Shown: positions 49,842-60,441 of the stretch, one piece after another | Layout: each line of letters opens with the position of its first letter | Position numbering within the stretch: position 1 is the stretch's first letter | Assembly: GCA_019454045.1 (NCBI GenBank) | Contig: SKCR01031802.1 | Location: 62,001 to 126,000, forward strand | Source: Zanthoxylum bungeanum | Lineage: Eukaryota; Streptophyta; Magnoliopsida; Sapindales; Rutaceae | DNA: 64,000 nucleotides | Direction of reading: 5' to 3' | Position numbers and translations under genes: made by a program | Notes under the pieces: model-generated | The model's input: the letters and a program-made list of their open reading frames with translations, nothing else | What the model was told of the DNA's origin: nothing | Database searches by the model: none

Positions 49842-50552
49842 ATGGCGGCATATTCAACTAATCTGTTTGCGAGTATGTTGGATACGAACAAACTGAAAGG
49901 TGCTGAAAACTTTACCGATTGGGATTTGGATTTAAGGATTGTCATTGAATCCGAAAAATTAGGATATGTACTTGAGGGACCGCTGCCCCTTGTTGTGTCT
50001 GAAGACGCAACACCGGAGAAAGTACAAGTTTTCCAATCTTGAAAAAACGATGATTTAAAAATTAAATCATACATTTTAAGTTCATTGGCATCGGAACTCA
50101 AGAGGCAATACTATGGCATGACAGATGCGTATAGTATGATGGTGCGATTAAAAGAATCGTATATGAACCAAGAAGAAATTGTTGTTCATAAAGTCGCGAT
50201 GGAACTATTCCATGCGCGACTGGACGAGGGGCAAGCTGTGAGCTCACATGTTCTTCACTTGATCGATTTGATCGAACAACTGAGGCAACATAATCTTCAT
50301 TTGAATGACATTCTCGGTAGGAGTGTCATTCTTAGTTCGCTCTCAGCATCTTATCGCCGATTTGTAATGTACTTTAACATGAATGGGATTATGTGTTCCT
50401 ACCATGAACTGCATAGGATGCTCATTACAATAGAAGATGACCTAAAGAAGTGAGTACCGACTCGCCCTCCGAAACCTACTTCACTTTCTACTTCTTCCCA
50501 GGCTAGGCCAAAGGGAAAGAAGACGAAAGCGAAGAAGAAGGGTTTCGGTCCC
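49842..50552 (+). pseudogene. Second copia A gag, truncated
   Basis: The ATG at 49842 starts MAAYSTNLFASMLDTNKLKG, continuing ENFTDWDLDLRIVIESEKLGY. A TGA at 50040-50042 replaces the expected Trp after VFQS. The frame then continues to a second TGA at 50451-50453. Both stops are in the same places as in the first copy. A Lys-rich patch follows and similarity to the first copy stops at about 50552, before the zinc knuckle. This is the fragment of a UBN2-type copia gag. Confidence 0.82.
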
Positions 50553-50576
50553 CAAATTTGGAAATTCCAAATTTGG
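50552..50576. repeat. 25-bp palindrome at the copia A breakpoint
   Basis: Perfect 12-bp arms (CCAAATTTGGAA and its complement) around a single A, exactly where the second A internal region ends. Confidence 0.85.
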
Positions 50577-51510
50577 CCTCATTAAATTATATCACCTCTT
50601 TATGATAAGTGCCTCTTGTGTTGTGTTTTTGGAGTTATGTTCGATTTGATTTTAATCCATAAATATTGGAGAATATTTATAGGTGTTTTAAGACTGTATT
50701 GGGACTGGTTTTAACTGAAAAATCAGATCTAAAAAATCAGAAAATTTTTTCAAGTTCGATCCCGAGTGCCTATTGTGTTTCCGCTGCCCTAGGAAATTGG
50801 TTCCTACAATTGGCATCAAAAGCCAGGTTGAAAAGTGTTATTAACCCTTCTATTTTTCATTTAAAGTTACTGTTTTTATTTGTTTATATGAGATATAAAT
50901 GATTATATGCATGTTTAGATGAGTAGGCATAAAGTAATACTCATGAGATGAATGTTTAATTGTTGATTCATGTGATGAATATTTTTTACATTGATCGTAA
51001 ATTTTTTCGGCTCTTATTTTTATGTTGGTTTTGGTTTTGGGATGTAAGGCCATAAGGCCAATTTTTACAAATGTTGTAATTTTATTTTATTATTTAAAAT
51101 TTCATTTTTTATAATTTGGAGCACCAAAATCGCAAAAGAAGCCAACGCCACCATGGAGCAAGATTTGAAGACCAAGGGATGCCATGAGAATTTTATGTAC
51201 TAATTAGATTAGTATAGGAAAAATAAGAGTCTGGTCAATGCAAATTTTTTTTTTATGTTGTATGTATGTTTAATTCGAAATGTTTGAATAACATTTCATA
51301 TACCTTAAGGTGTCTACTCTTGTATTTTCACATGTCATAACATGTTTTGTATACATGGATATTCTAGACATAAAATATGATTTACGTAATTTAAAATGGT
51401 TAAATTGGAATATGGTATGCATTAAAAATGATTAATTAGATTAATTGCTTTAATGGTTTAAAATTGAAAATTGAAAATTCTAAAATAATGGTCTTAATAA
51501 GTGCATCATG
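50577..51510 (+). other. Degenerate copia LTR end, PBS and leader
   Basis: Near 50809 ATTGGCATCAAAAGCCAGGT resembles the tRNA-Met primer site and follows a TTCCTACA LTR-like end. So 50577-50808 is probably the 3' part of an LTR and the rest a leader. No coding sequence can be supported; the ORFs here are short and without motifs. Confidence 0.45.
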
Positions 51511-51620
51511 AATTCCATTGGTATATTTGATGGAAACCCGAATGTAAATTACATAGCCGATTCCAAATTGGCGGTAATGTGGTATGCACTCGGGATACAA
51601 CTCCACGTACCATTGGAATT
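51511..51620 (+). other. Conserved structured block outside C and D
   Basis: The arms AATTCCATTGGTA (51511-51523) and TACCATTGGAATT (51608-51620) pair over 13 positions with one U-U mismatch, and 84 nt lie between them. The interior keeps the core found in C and D (GATGGAAACC, GTAAATT, ATAGCCGATTCC, GGGATACAACTCCACG). The flanking DNA is unrelated to C and D. Confidence 0.6.
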
Positions 51621-52069
51621 TATAACGCGCCTAGATTAATTAAATGGTTTAATTAAAATTATTTCCACTTTAGAATTTTAAATTTTAAATTTATTAATGA
51701 ACCAATATTTTAAGAATTAAAATAAATTAGGTCACTAAAAATAGCTGAATTAAAATAGTTTTATTGAGTAAAATAATTAGTAGAGACTAATGGACATTAG
51801 TGAGTTAAATTTTAAAAGTTAAAATTGGTAAGGTCACTAATAGTGCACTAGTGTATATAATAGTTATGTTTTAGCCGACATAAATTTATTGACACTAGTA
51901 AATTAAAATATTAGATATTTTAAAATAGAAATCTTGTTTTTAAAATAGTCAGTGTGAGAGAGATATACGACAATTTATTCCGCGATCTCCGTTGTTAATC
52001 CGAAAATGTGAGATTCAAAAGGTGCCTCGAGACGATTTTGTTTTCGTCCCCCTACAGATGGTGTCTATT
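51621..52069. other. AT-rich stretch without a gene
   Basis: No ORF or motif. TTTCGTCCCCCTACA near 52040-52057 could be an LTR end, but no primer site follows convincingly. Confidence 0.4.
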
Positions 52070-53335
52070 TTGGGTCAATATCTTATAGAAAGAACTTGAA
52101 AATGCTAGAATATATATATTTATATTTTCTAGTGGGATTAAGAAGCTAGATCACATAGTAGGCATTGGTATGCCCCTTATGAAAAAAATGTTTAGGCTTC
52201 ATTGAGCCAAGTTGTGACACGACTTTTGGTTCTAAAACTGTTTTTGTCACATATCAATCTCTATCCAATCATATTGAACTAACTTCTCAATATGACTTAG
52301 GAAAGAAACCCGTTCACTAGAGTTGAGTGATCATTTTTGATATTCCTCCTCATGTTAACCAACGTCGACCTACAGATTATTTTCGTAAACCTCGTGCTCG
52401 TTCGAGGTTTGCATATGTTTGTCACTACTGTGACAAATCAGGGCATATTAGACCTAAGTGTTTCTTGTTGAATAAATAGAAAAAGAGGTCTAACAGTGCT
52501 CGACCTACATTTGATTCTTTGAATCTACCTCGTTAATTCTCTACACTTGCCAAACAGACTTACTTTATTAGTGAGAAACTTATGATGCTGACAAGGAATT
52601 CAGAAGTGAAAGACATTTCTAGAAGAGTTTAGGTGAGAAACAAAGATTTCTTCTCAATAACTTTAGAATGCCTCAATCTTGAAAAGATTGATGAGACTAC
52701 ACTTTTGTGTGTCACCTATTAGATGACGTATTCATCTTCATGCATTACATCTATGTGTGCATTTTAATTTTGCATAGGAACGAAGTCCAAGCCAATCTTT
52801 GATAGGAATGAAGTCCAAGCCAAACTTGATGAGAATCTTATTGTTGTTGATGACCTCAATGAGAGAAATATGAAGTTGGTAGATAGAGTCTAATTTTTAT
52901 ATAAAGAACTTGAAAATCCTAAAACACAAATATTAATATTTTCTAGTGGGACTAAGAAGGAAATATCACATGGTAGGCATTGGTATGCCCATTGTGAAAA
53001 AAATGTTTAGGCTTCATTGAGTCAAGCCGTGACACAACTTTTCTTTCTAAAACTGTTTTTGTCACAAATCAGTTTCTATTCAATCATGTTGAACTAACTC
53101 CTCAATATGACTTAGGGAAGATGCTTGTTGACTAGACTTGAGTGATCCCTTATGATATTCCTTCTCCTGTAAACCAACTTCGACCTACAGATAATTTTCG
53201 TAAACCTCGTTCTCTTCCGAGGTTTGCATATGTTTGTCATTACTGTGGAAAATTAGGGCATTTTCGTAAACCTCGTTCTCTCACATTTGTTAGGGCGGTC
53301 GAACGCCAATGCGAGATTAGTATTTTTAAGTAGTT
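52070..53335 (+). pseudogene. Two tandem degenerate copia gag/zinc-knuckle segments
   Basis: Segments from about 52075 and about 52905 (offset about 830 bp) are homologous: GGCATTGGTATGCCC, TTTAGGCTTCATTGAG, then a coding stretch ending in a zinc knuckle. In the first (near 52407) the knuckle is canonical (VCHYCDKSGHIRPKCFLLNK). In the second (53142-53333) it reads VCHYCGKLGHFRKPRS and has lost the last Cys. Stops and shifts interrupt both. The sequence is like the CCHC region found in Sirevirus-type copia proteins; that lineage call is tentative. Confidence 0.6.
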
Positions 53336-53937
53336 TTAAAGGCTTCTGAAGGCCTAGAAATCCTACCTATCTAAAGAAAGCCTCAACAACTTTACCCAGT
53401 ATTGATAACATAATATTTAAAGCCTTCACATCTTTTTTCATCTTCTTTAAGAGTCCATCATTGAAGATTTTATTGATCCCATGTCTTCTTTGTTCTTGGT
53501 GAACACCTTTATTTGATAACCATCGAAACAAAATTTTTTACCAAACCATAATCTTTAGAGCTATGAGTTAGAGATTGGTTGATGGAGTTCCGAAAAAAGT
53601 GAGTTCGCTATTGGATTTATTACAATAGTCTTCGAAGTTACCGAAAAAAGGCTATTTGGTGCAGGCTTGAGAAGTTTCCTTGGGTTATTACAGTTGGGTA
53701 ATTGAGTTAACAAATATTTTGCTATAGGTTTCTTAACCATCAGTGTAAGTTTCTCTTCATAGTGAATTCATGTGGTAACCTATACTTGGAGCGATTTTTC
53801 TCTACAAAGAGTTTTCCACTTCGTAAACAATTCTGGTGTTCTTTGTTTACTTCTTATTGTTTATATTCTGCAATTGTTTATTGTTTTTATTTACTCCATT
53901 TGGTAACTGCTTTAGACTAAGAGTGTGGTTGATTGTG
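53336..53937. other. No gene seen
   Basis: No coding potential and no recognisable ends. Probably old repeat debris. Confidence 0.4.
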
Positions 53938-53945
53938 CTAGACTT

Positions 53946-54279
53946 TAGAGGTGTTCATGGGTCGGATTTTTTTTGAAAAATGTGAGACCCGATCAGGTCG
54001 TGAAACCCGAACCCGAAATTTGAGAGTTGAAACCCGATCGGGTCGGGTCGGTCAAAAAATAATAATTTTTTAATGAATTAAATATTTTGAAATATAAATA
54101 TTAGTTATTTTATGTCCCGAAAATATTATAATTTCGGGTCGGGTCGGGTTTTAATATCAAACCCGTGACCCAACCCTTTAATTTCGGGTTGGTTCGGATT
54201 AACCCGAAAAATCAATTTTTTTGAAACCCATGCGGATCGGGTTGGGTCACGGATTGACCCGACCCTATGAACACTCATA
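53946..54279. mobile_element. hAT-type MITE (334 bp)
   Basis: Terminal inverted repeats TAGAGGTGTTCATGGGTCGG and, on the opposite strand of the right end, TATGAGTGTTCATAGGGTCG. The flanking 8-bp duplication CTAGACTT is at 53938-53945 and 54280-54287. The interior is rich in CCCGA/TCGGG runs that can fold back. It has no transposase, so it is non-autonomous. The 8-bp duplication indicates the hAT superfamily. Confidence 0.85.
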
Positions 54280-54287
54280 CTAGACTT

Positions 54288-55789
54288 AAAATTGCTTGCT
54301 TTAGCCATAAAAATAATATTAAAAACTTGTCTTAAATTTTTGTAATATGTTTTTTATTATGCAAATTTATACCTAATTCTCCCATAACTGTATAAGGATT
54401 AGAATCCCATTGATTTTCGTGATTAACATTCCCTTAAAAATACATTTATTTTTACATCAGTTCTTTAATATATTTTTTTAATCTCTCCATGTGAATCCCA
54501 CGTCTTCAATCTCTCTTATATTAAATCTCAACCATTAATTTTCTATAATCAAAAGACTATTAAGTTATGTAAAAATACAGGGACAAATGAGATAAAGAGG
54601 TAAAAAAAATAATAATTATAAGATAAATGCAAGTAAATAAAAGTAAGGGCAATTGCACTAGATTTAGATTAGTTAAAAACACGATTTTAATTCTGAGATT
54701 ATAATGGGCAGTTAGCTGTAATAATTACTTTCGAATCAAAGGGTACACTGTTATTAAGAAGAGTAATGTCACTATTTCGGGAACAATTTTTGGCATAATA
54801 TCCTTTTTCCTAATAAGAAGCCCAAATTGCTAGGTGGCAGTGGCACTCACCCACTAGTAAGTGAATTTCATTGTTAATAAATTTTACTTCTTATTCTATT
54901 TCACCACACAATAAATGAATGTCACCTTAGTTAGGACTCAAAATCAAGTAGAGGCAAAAAACTACTTCGTAATGGAGCCGGGCCGTGGTCCCTATAAAAA
55001 AAAAATTAAAAATTTTAATTATATACACACACCTCTTTTTAAAGAATATATTCTTATTTTTTATTATGTTTATTCGTATTAGAATTTTATATTGAATTAT
55101 TTTTTTATTATTTTTTTTGGATTCCTCTACATCTAATTTTTCCTCATCCGCCCATGAATCAAGCATGATTGAATATATAAGCAGTGATTTAAAAATTAGT
55201 TCGGTGATCTAAAAGGTTCAATAGGTCACGGTTCGATCGGTTAAATTATTCTGTTGAATTGGTAAAATCGGATGACATCATAAATAATTTGAATTAACTA
55301 AAAGTTATAAAATATTTAAATTTAATTTTGTTTTAAAAATTCTGCATGTCCGATTCATTGATTTTACCGATTTTTAGTACTCAATTTTTAAGTTGTCTAC
55401 ACATAAGTAAATATCTACTTTATTTTGACCACATGAATAGTGGTGCTAAAGTTTCATTTTTTCTATACGAATGTGATTTGAAATATATTTTTATATAGTA
55501 ATTTAAAAAAGGATGAAACATGATTAAAAAAAAGATATAATTTTAATAGAATGAGATAAAATTTAATAGAACTAGATAGAAATGAATTTAACAATATATA
55601 AAATGATTTGTCTCAACAGAATAATATGAGGAGATTTTTTAACCCGATTATAAAAAAACAAATCACGACCCGGCGCTTGCCCCAACCCACTAAATTTGAA
55701 CGCCAGAAATGTAATTTCACCTCGAATGTACACTGGGCAGCAGTAACGACGCCAGCTCTCGCAGACACACAATCGCACGCAAAAAGATA
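54288..55789. other. AT-rich intergenic region upstream of the SCAI-like gene
   Basis: No gene seen. 54949-55156 may be a small insertion: GGAGCCGGGCCGTGGTCCC near its left end, with AATCAAG at 54942-54948 and again at 55157-55163. 55200-55400 contains GGTTCGATCGGTTAAAT and related sequence typical of decayed small DNA transposons. Both are weak. Confidence 0.4.
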
Positions 55790-55793
55790 AAAT

Positions 55794-55802
55794 AATATAA
55801 AG
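55794..55802 (+). promoter_or_regulatory. Possible TATA element of the SCAI-like gene
   Basis: AATATAAAG about 175 bp before the start codon, followed by a C/T-rich stretch (about 55862-55905) of the kind common around plant transcription starts. Position only; no direct evidence. Confidence 0.3.
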
Positions 55803-55936
55803 ACTAGACTTGCTCGGGTGACCTAACCTTTTCTCAGCCTGTAAGTTCACCGGTATTTCCCGGTCAACTTTTCTCCCCCTCCGCCTTACTCATCTTCTAC
55901 ACACGATCGGATCCTCGAAGAAACGACGACGGATCG

Positions 55937-55945
55937 ATGATGTGA
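55937..55945 (+). promoter_or_regulatory. Minimal upstream ORF (Met-Met-stop)
   Basis: ATGATGTGA lies 31 bp before the main start codon and, if in the 5' UTR, would form a two-codon uORF. The main ATG at 55977 is in AAAAAAATGT, with A at -3, and agrees with the protein family. Confidence 0.45.
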
Positions 55946-55976
55946 AGAAATTAATCCAAAACTGGACCAAAAAAAA

Positions 55977-58900
55977 ATGTCGCAGCAAAATATAAATAGC
56001 AACAATATTCCAGTGAGCGAAGTGTATTGGTCTCTTGTTGAAAAAGCCGATAAGAAGTTCTCTAAGATCAGAGACTTGCCTTATTATGAACGCAACAGGT
56101 TTCACTTTTAACTCTCACTTTTTTCCTTTTTTTTTTTTTTTTTTTTTTTTTAAATCTAATATTTAATTTGATTATTTATTTATTAGTCTTCTGTTGTTTG
56201 ATTGTACCGTTTGTTTGTTAGACGAGTCTTGTGATATGATTTTAATGAATTGAATTTGATATTTACTAATTTTTTTGAATAATAAAAGCAGTAAATATCA
56301 AGAAATTTTATTATTATTGTTATTAATATTATAGTAAATTAGTAACTAAGAGAATGTAACTGAGAAATGCGCATGAAAGGGATTGAATCATTGTAATAAC
56401 TTTGGAAATGCTCTAAGCAAAGTAGCATTTTGATTTTGGAAGTATTTGTGTTATTGTTTGTCGAAATGTTCTTAGGGGATGTGTTAATTTGTCATACTTT
56501 AGGTACGATACATACTTTTACAAGGTATTCAAGGTGTACACGCAGTTGTGGAAGTTTCAACAAGAAAACCGGGAGAAGTTGGTTGACGCAGGGCTCAAGA
56601 GATATGAGATTGGAGAGATTGCCTCCCGAATCGCTCAGCTTTATTTTGGACAGTATATGCGGACTAGTGAGATGAGCTATTTGTCTGAGTCGTATATCTT
56701 TTATGAAGCGATATTGTCTCGGGAGTATTTCAGAGATGGGTTGCATCAGCATCTCAATTTGGCTAACAAACAGTTGAGGTTTCTTGCTAGGTTTTTGATG
56801 GTATGTTTAGTTTTGAACCGTCGTGAAATGGTGCATCAGTTGGTTAACCAGCTGAAAATGTTACTTGATGAATGCAAAAGGGCCTTTCAGGTATTTTTTC
56901 CTTGTCAGGTTATGACTTTTGAATAATGTATATTTTTTTCTTCTTTTTATTGGTTTTATCCGTAATGCTTTATTGGTTCTTTTTATTGGTTTTATCCCTA
57001 ATGCTTTCTTCTCATCTAGTTGAGAACACATACTTGATAAAGACAAAAGTTATACAAAATACAACTCATTTGCACATTGTTGGGGTTGGGAAAAATGATA
57101 CAATGAAGGAAATATCATGGTTGGGGGGTAGGATGTTGTGGAAGGATTGCTTGGAATTCCAACAATAATTAAGAATCTGAGAATACTTTTAATAAATTTG
57201 TTTTATTCTTTTTTCAAGTTTCTTAGTGAGTACGGAATAATGTTTGAAATTGGTTGCAACTTGCAACCATTAACAAAATGTCATTTTTTGAATTGAACTG
57301 AACTGAACTGAACCTACAGCATAAGTTACTGCGATAGTTTTCATCTTTTATCATGGTCCCATCGGGTTAACTGCTGGACTAGGCATGCTGAAATCATTTG
57401 ATTCATGTGATATTTGAGTAACTTTTCTTGAGTTTTTTGAATGGAAATAAGAAATATTTGGCATTTGTTGGCTTGTAGATAGATCAGAGAGTGACCTTCA
57501 GATGATCTTGTTTCCAGGAAACTGACTTCAAGGAATGGAAGCTGGTGGTTCAGGAAATAGTTAGATTTTTGAAAGCTGACACGGCTTTTATGAATATCAG
57601 GCCTTTAAGATATAGCCTTGTACTGGATCCTCGTCTGGATGATCTACCAAATGTTTCTATGTCTATGACAAAGAGAAGTTTAAAATTGCGAGATGCAATA
57701 CTTAGCAGCTATCATCATAATGAGGTTAGATATTAAATTTTTCTTTTCACTTCACGCCATCCATAAATTGAAATGCTCTACTGTGTAGTTTCTAATTCAA
57801 ATGTCTTGATAACTTGTTTCTTTTGAATCATTGAACATGGCATACTGAAGTAATGGTTTTTCCTTTTTTTTTTTATTGTTTACTTCTTGATCAGGTCAAG
57901 TTTTCAGAGCTCACTCTTGATACTTTCAGGATGCTTCAGTGCCTGGAGTGGGAACCCAGTGGTTCATTTTACCAGTCAAGTAATATTAAAATTGGCCAGA
58001 ATGGGGCCCCAGGGACTAGTCGCATAAATTACTCCCAGGATATTACTGATCCTTCTCTGCCACCTAACCCTCGGAAAGCCATCTTATATCGTCCATCTGT
58101 TACGCATTTTATAGCAGTAAGTATGATGTGAGATATTAATCTTTTCAACCTTTTGCCTGCTTATTTGTTATGACTTCCGATGTTCACTGTAGGTTGCAAA
58201 ATATCCAAGACATAATTGTAGTTATTCTTCAAAAATTTCAAGGATTTTATTGATTACACTAATTGTAGTCAAAATTAAGTGGTTTTCTTACTCACGGTCA
58301 ACGGTTTTGCTTGTTACGCCATTGAATACCTTGGACATCTTTCCTGCTAATTGCAATAAATTAATTGATCTTGCATTTCAATCAATCTGATTTAACAGTC
58401 AGGCATTTATTTATAGTTGTTATTGTTATTTAGGGCATGAGGGCTTTACCGAGCACACACAGTGTATGATGCTAATAGATATGATTTACTGCAACTTTGA
58501 AATAATGTTTTCATAAAAACTTTATAGGGTATATGTTTTCCATGTTTTTGTTCATATCTTCTTACAAGCTACAATTGTTATACTTTCTCTCGGTAGGTTC
58601 TGGCCACAATTTGTGAGGAGCTCCCCCATGATGGTGTTCTCTTAATTTATTTATCTGCTTCAGGTAACACAAGTTCTGTTTATGGTCCAAGCTCATGATT
58701 GCGAAACTCTGTTGTCATAGGAATTTGAGGTTTTATGCCTTTTACACCATTCGTATTGCTTCCAAAAGAGTTGAAAACTTTATTTTCTTCTCCATTAGGT
58801 GCCGGAACTTCAATAAATGCTGCTGAGAACATCAACAGGAATTTTCAGTCTCAGACCATCTCCTCAGATGCAACCTCTGCTTCTCAATTCAGCTCATTGT

Positions 58901-60441
58901 GTAATAGCCCAAACCCAACCCTGGGGCTAAATAAAGGAGACGGCATAGATAACCTTGGTGGGTGCTTGCAGTTTGGCACTCGTGGAAATAGAGGTACTCT
59001 CTATTCTATTCAGCTATTCAAGTTTTAGCCTGGTCCACTTCTCTGAACCATGTTGAGGAGACTGCATGCATGGTGGTACTTTTAGATCATTTCCAATACA
59101 CTTCCTATTTTTCATGATGTTTTTGTGTCGTTATTTTAACGTATTTGTATAGTGTGTGTGTGTGTGAGAATTTATCAGCTATATTATGACTCAAAACTAA
59201 TAGCTTGTTGCTGTCTTACTAGGACCTAATACCAAGGGATGGATTTCTAAGGTCATTTTCTAGATTGAATCATTGAAATACTGCTTGAAACTAGCTCTGA
59301 AACTGCTTGAATCTGTTCCCAAAAATTGATTTTTCATAATATGTTAAACTTTAATAAACTTTTATCCAGTATGTGTATATATCCAGTTTGTTTGGGTTTT
59401 AGTGGCACATTATTTCAGAATTGTGATAACTATTTATATCTCATGATAATTTTCTGTTTGGTGTCTCTGATACTCCTTTTTTCAGGATTAAATTGCATTT
59501 ATCCTTCTGATATTATTCCCTTTACAAGGAGACCGCTTTTTATTATCATTGACAGTGACGGTTCTGAAGCATTCAAGGCAAGCGTGTAAATTGTACCTTC
59601 TTAATTATTCCACTCATGTTTGAATGGTTTCTATAGTCCCAGCCTCTACCTATAAATTGCTTAACCTTTGTGAGAGGCAATCACTAATCATGACATTGAA
59701 TGAATGTCTGCAGGCTATAAAAGGAGCTGAAAAAGGGGAGCCAGCTGCTCTCCTTCTATCGCCAAGCAGTTCAATTCCCATTGTTGGTACTGATTTCTCG
59801 CGCAGCCCAAATGGTAGTCCATTCACCATTTTTCTCACAGCCCCCTTGCAGGGCTTCTGTCTGTTGCTTGGTATTTCAGGTTCTGAAACTGAGATGGTGT
59901 GTACAAATCTACCATTCTGTATATTTATCATTATTGGTAATTTCTATGGTTTGTTAGATGTCTTAATGGAGGACATTTCTTCAGGATAATTATACCAAGG
60001 CCGAGAAGCTTCTTTCTTCATCATTGAATGACTGGGGGTCCACTCTGGCATCATCGGACAATCTTGATCCAGTATGGGCTCAGATTTTAAGAGATCCATT
60101 CCTACGGAGGATTTTTCTGAGGTACTGTTCAGTCCTTGGCCTTGTTTTTTGCAAGGTTGGTTTTTTTGGTCCTGCAAATGGTTTCATTCGTATTCTGTTG
60201 TTGCAGATTCTTATTCTGTCGAGCAGTTTTGACCCTATATAAACCAACCTTTAACAAAAAGGAATTCCAGCCCGAGTGTATGCCATCTCTTCTGGAGTCT
60301 CTCTTGCCAACGTCAACAATATCTCAAACTACAGTTATGCAAATGGCCCACATATTCGGTGCCACAGATAGATTCATTTTCTCTGAAGGAATTGTGCTTC
60401 CTGAGAATAGACACGAAGACATGGAGGTAGCATCCTCATGA
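55977..60441 (+). CDS. SCAI-like protein (DUF3550/UPF0682 family), ten exons
   Basis: Exons: 55977-56098, 56503-56890, 57518-57724, 57895-58116, 58597-58663, 58799-58993, 59486-59577, 59714-59896, 59985-60121, 60207-60441. They sum to 1,848 nt, 615 residues plus TGA, close to the size I recall for SCAI proteins. Every junction keeps frame. All introns are GT-AG except the one after 59577 (GC-AG). Recognisable segments: VSEVYWSLVEKADKKFSKIR (N-terminus), YFYKVFKVYTQLWKFQQENR, RYEIGEIASRIAQLYFGQY, SYLSESYIFYEAILSREYF, HDGVLLIYLSASG, PLFIIIDSDGSEAFKAIKG, EKGEPAALLLSP and a C-terminal LPTSTISQTTVMQMAHIF region. Animal SCAI is a nuclear cofactor that represses MRTF/SRF-driven transcription and also acts in DNA repair. 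The role of plant homologues is not established, so none is assigned. No signal peptide or membrane segment. It appears intact and is the only host gene here. Confidence 0.9.
56127..56151. repeat. Poly-T tract in intron 1 of the SCAI-like gene
   Basis: 25 consecutive T residues shortly after the first splice donor. Confidence 0.85.
59578..59713 (+). other. GC-AG intron of the SCAI-like gene
   Basis: Donor AAG|GCAAGC at 59577/59578 and acceptor CTGCAG at 59713. No GT donor nearby keeps the reading frame. The joined protein reads SEAFKAIKGAEKGEPAA, as expected for the family. Confidence 0.85.

Larger units (their letters stand above)
1247..50552 (+). mobile_element. Copia element A: composite LTR-internal-LTR-internal, heavily interrupted
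   Basis: The order on the plus strand is LTR (1247-4916), internal region with gag-PR-IN-RT-RH remnants (4917-9634), a second LTR (9635-9955 continuing at 47042-49082), then a second copy of the internal 5' end (49083 to about 50552) that stops abruptly. The domain order IN before RT, the YIDD motif and the GAG-pre-integrase region identify Ty1/copia. The second LTR is followed by its own primer binding site and gag, so this is not a simple single insertion. Its span includes the nested elements B, C and D and a solo LTR. No target duplication of A itself could be found because its right end is lost. Confidence 0.82.

Noticed and set aside
54126..54308. Minus-strand ORF over the MITE
   Set aside because: It lies inside a non-coding MITE and reflects its CCCGA-rich repeats.
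59624..59989. A separate gene from the 121-residue ORF at 59624-59989
   Set aside because: It is exon 8 of the SCAI-like gene read through into its flanking introns.
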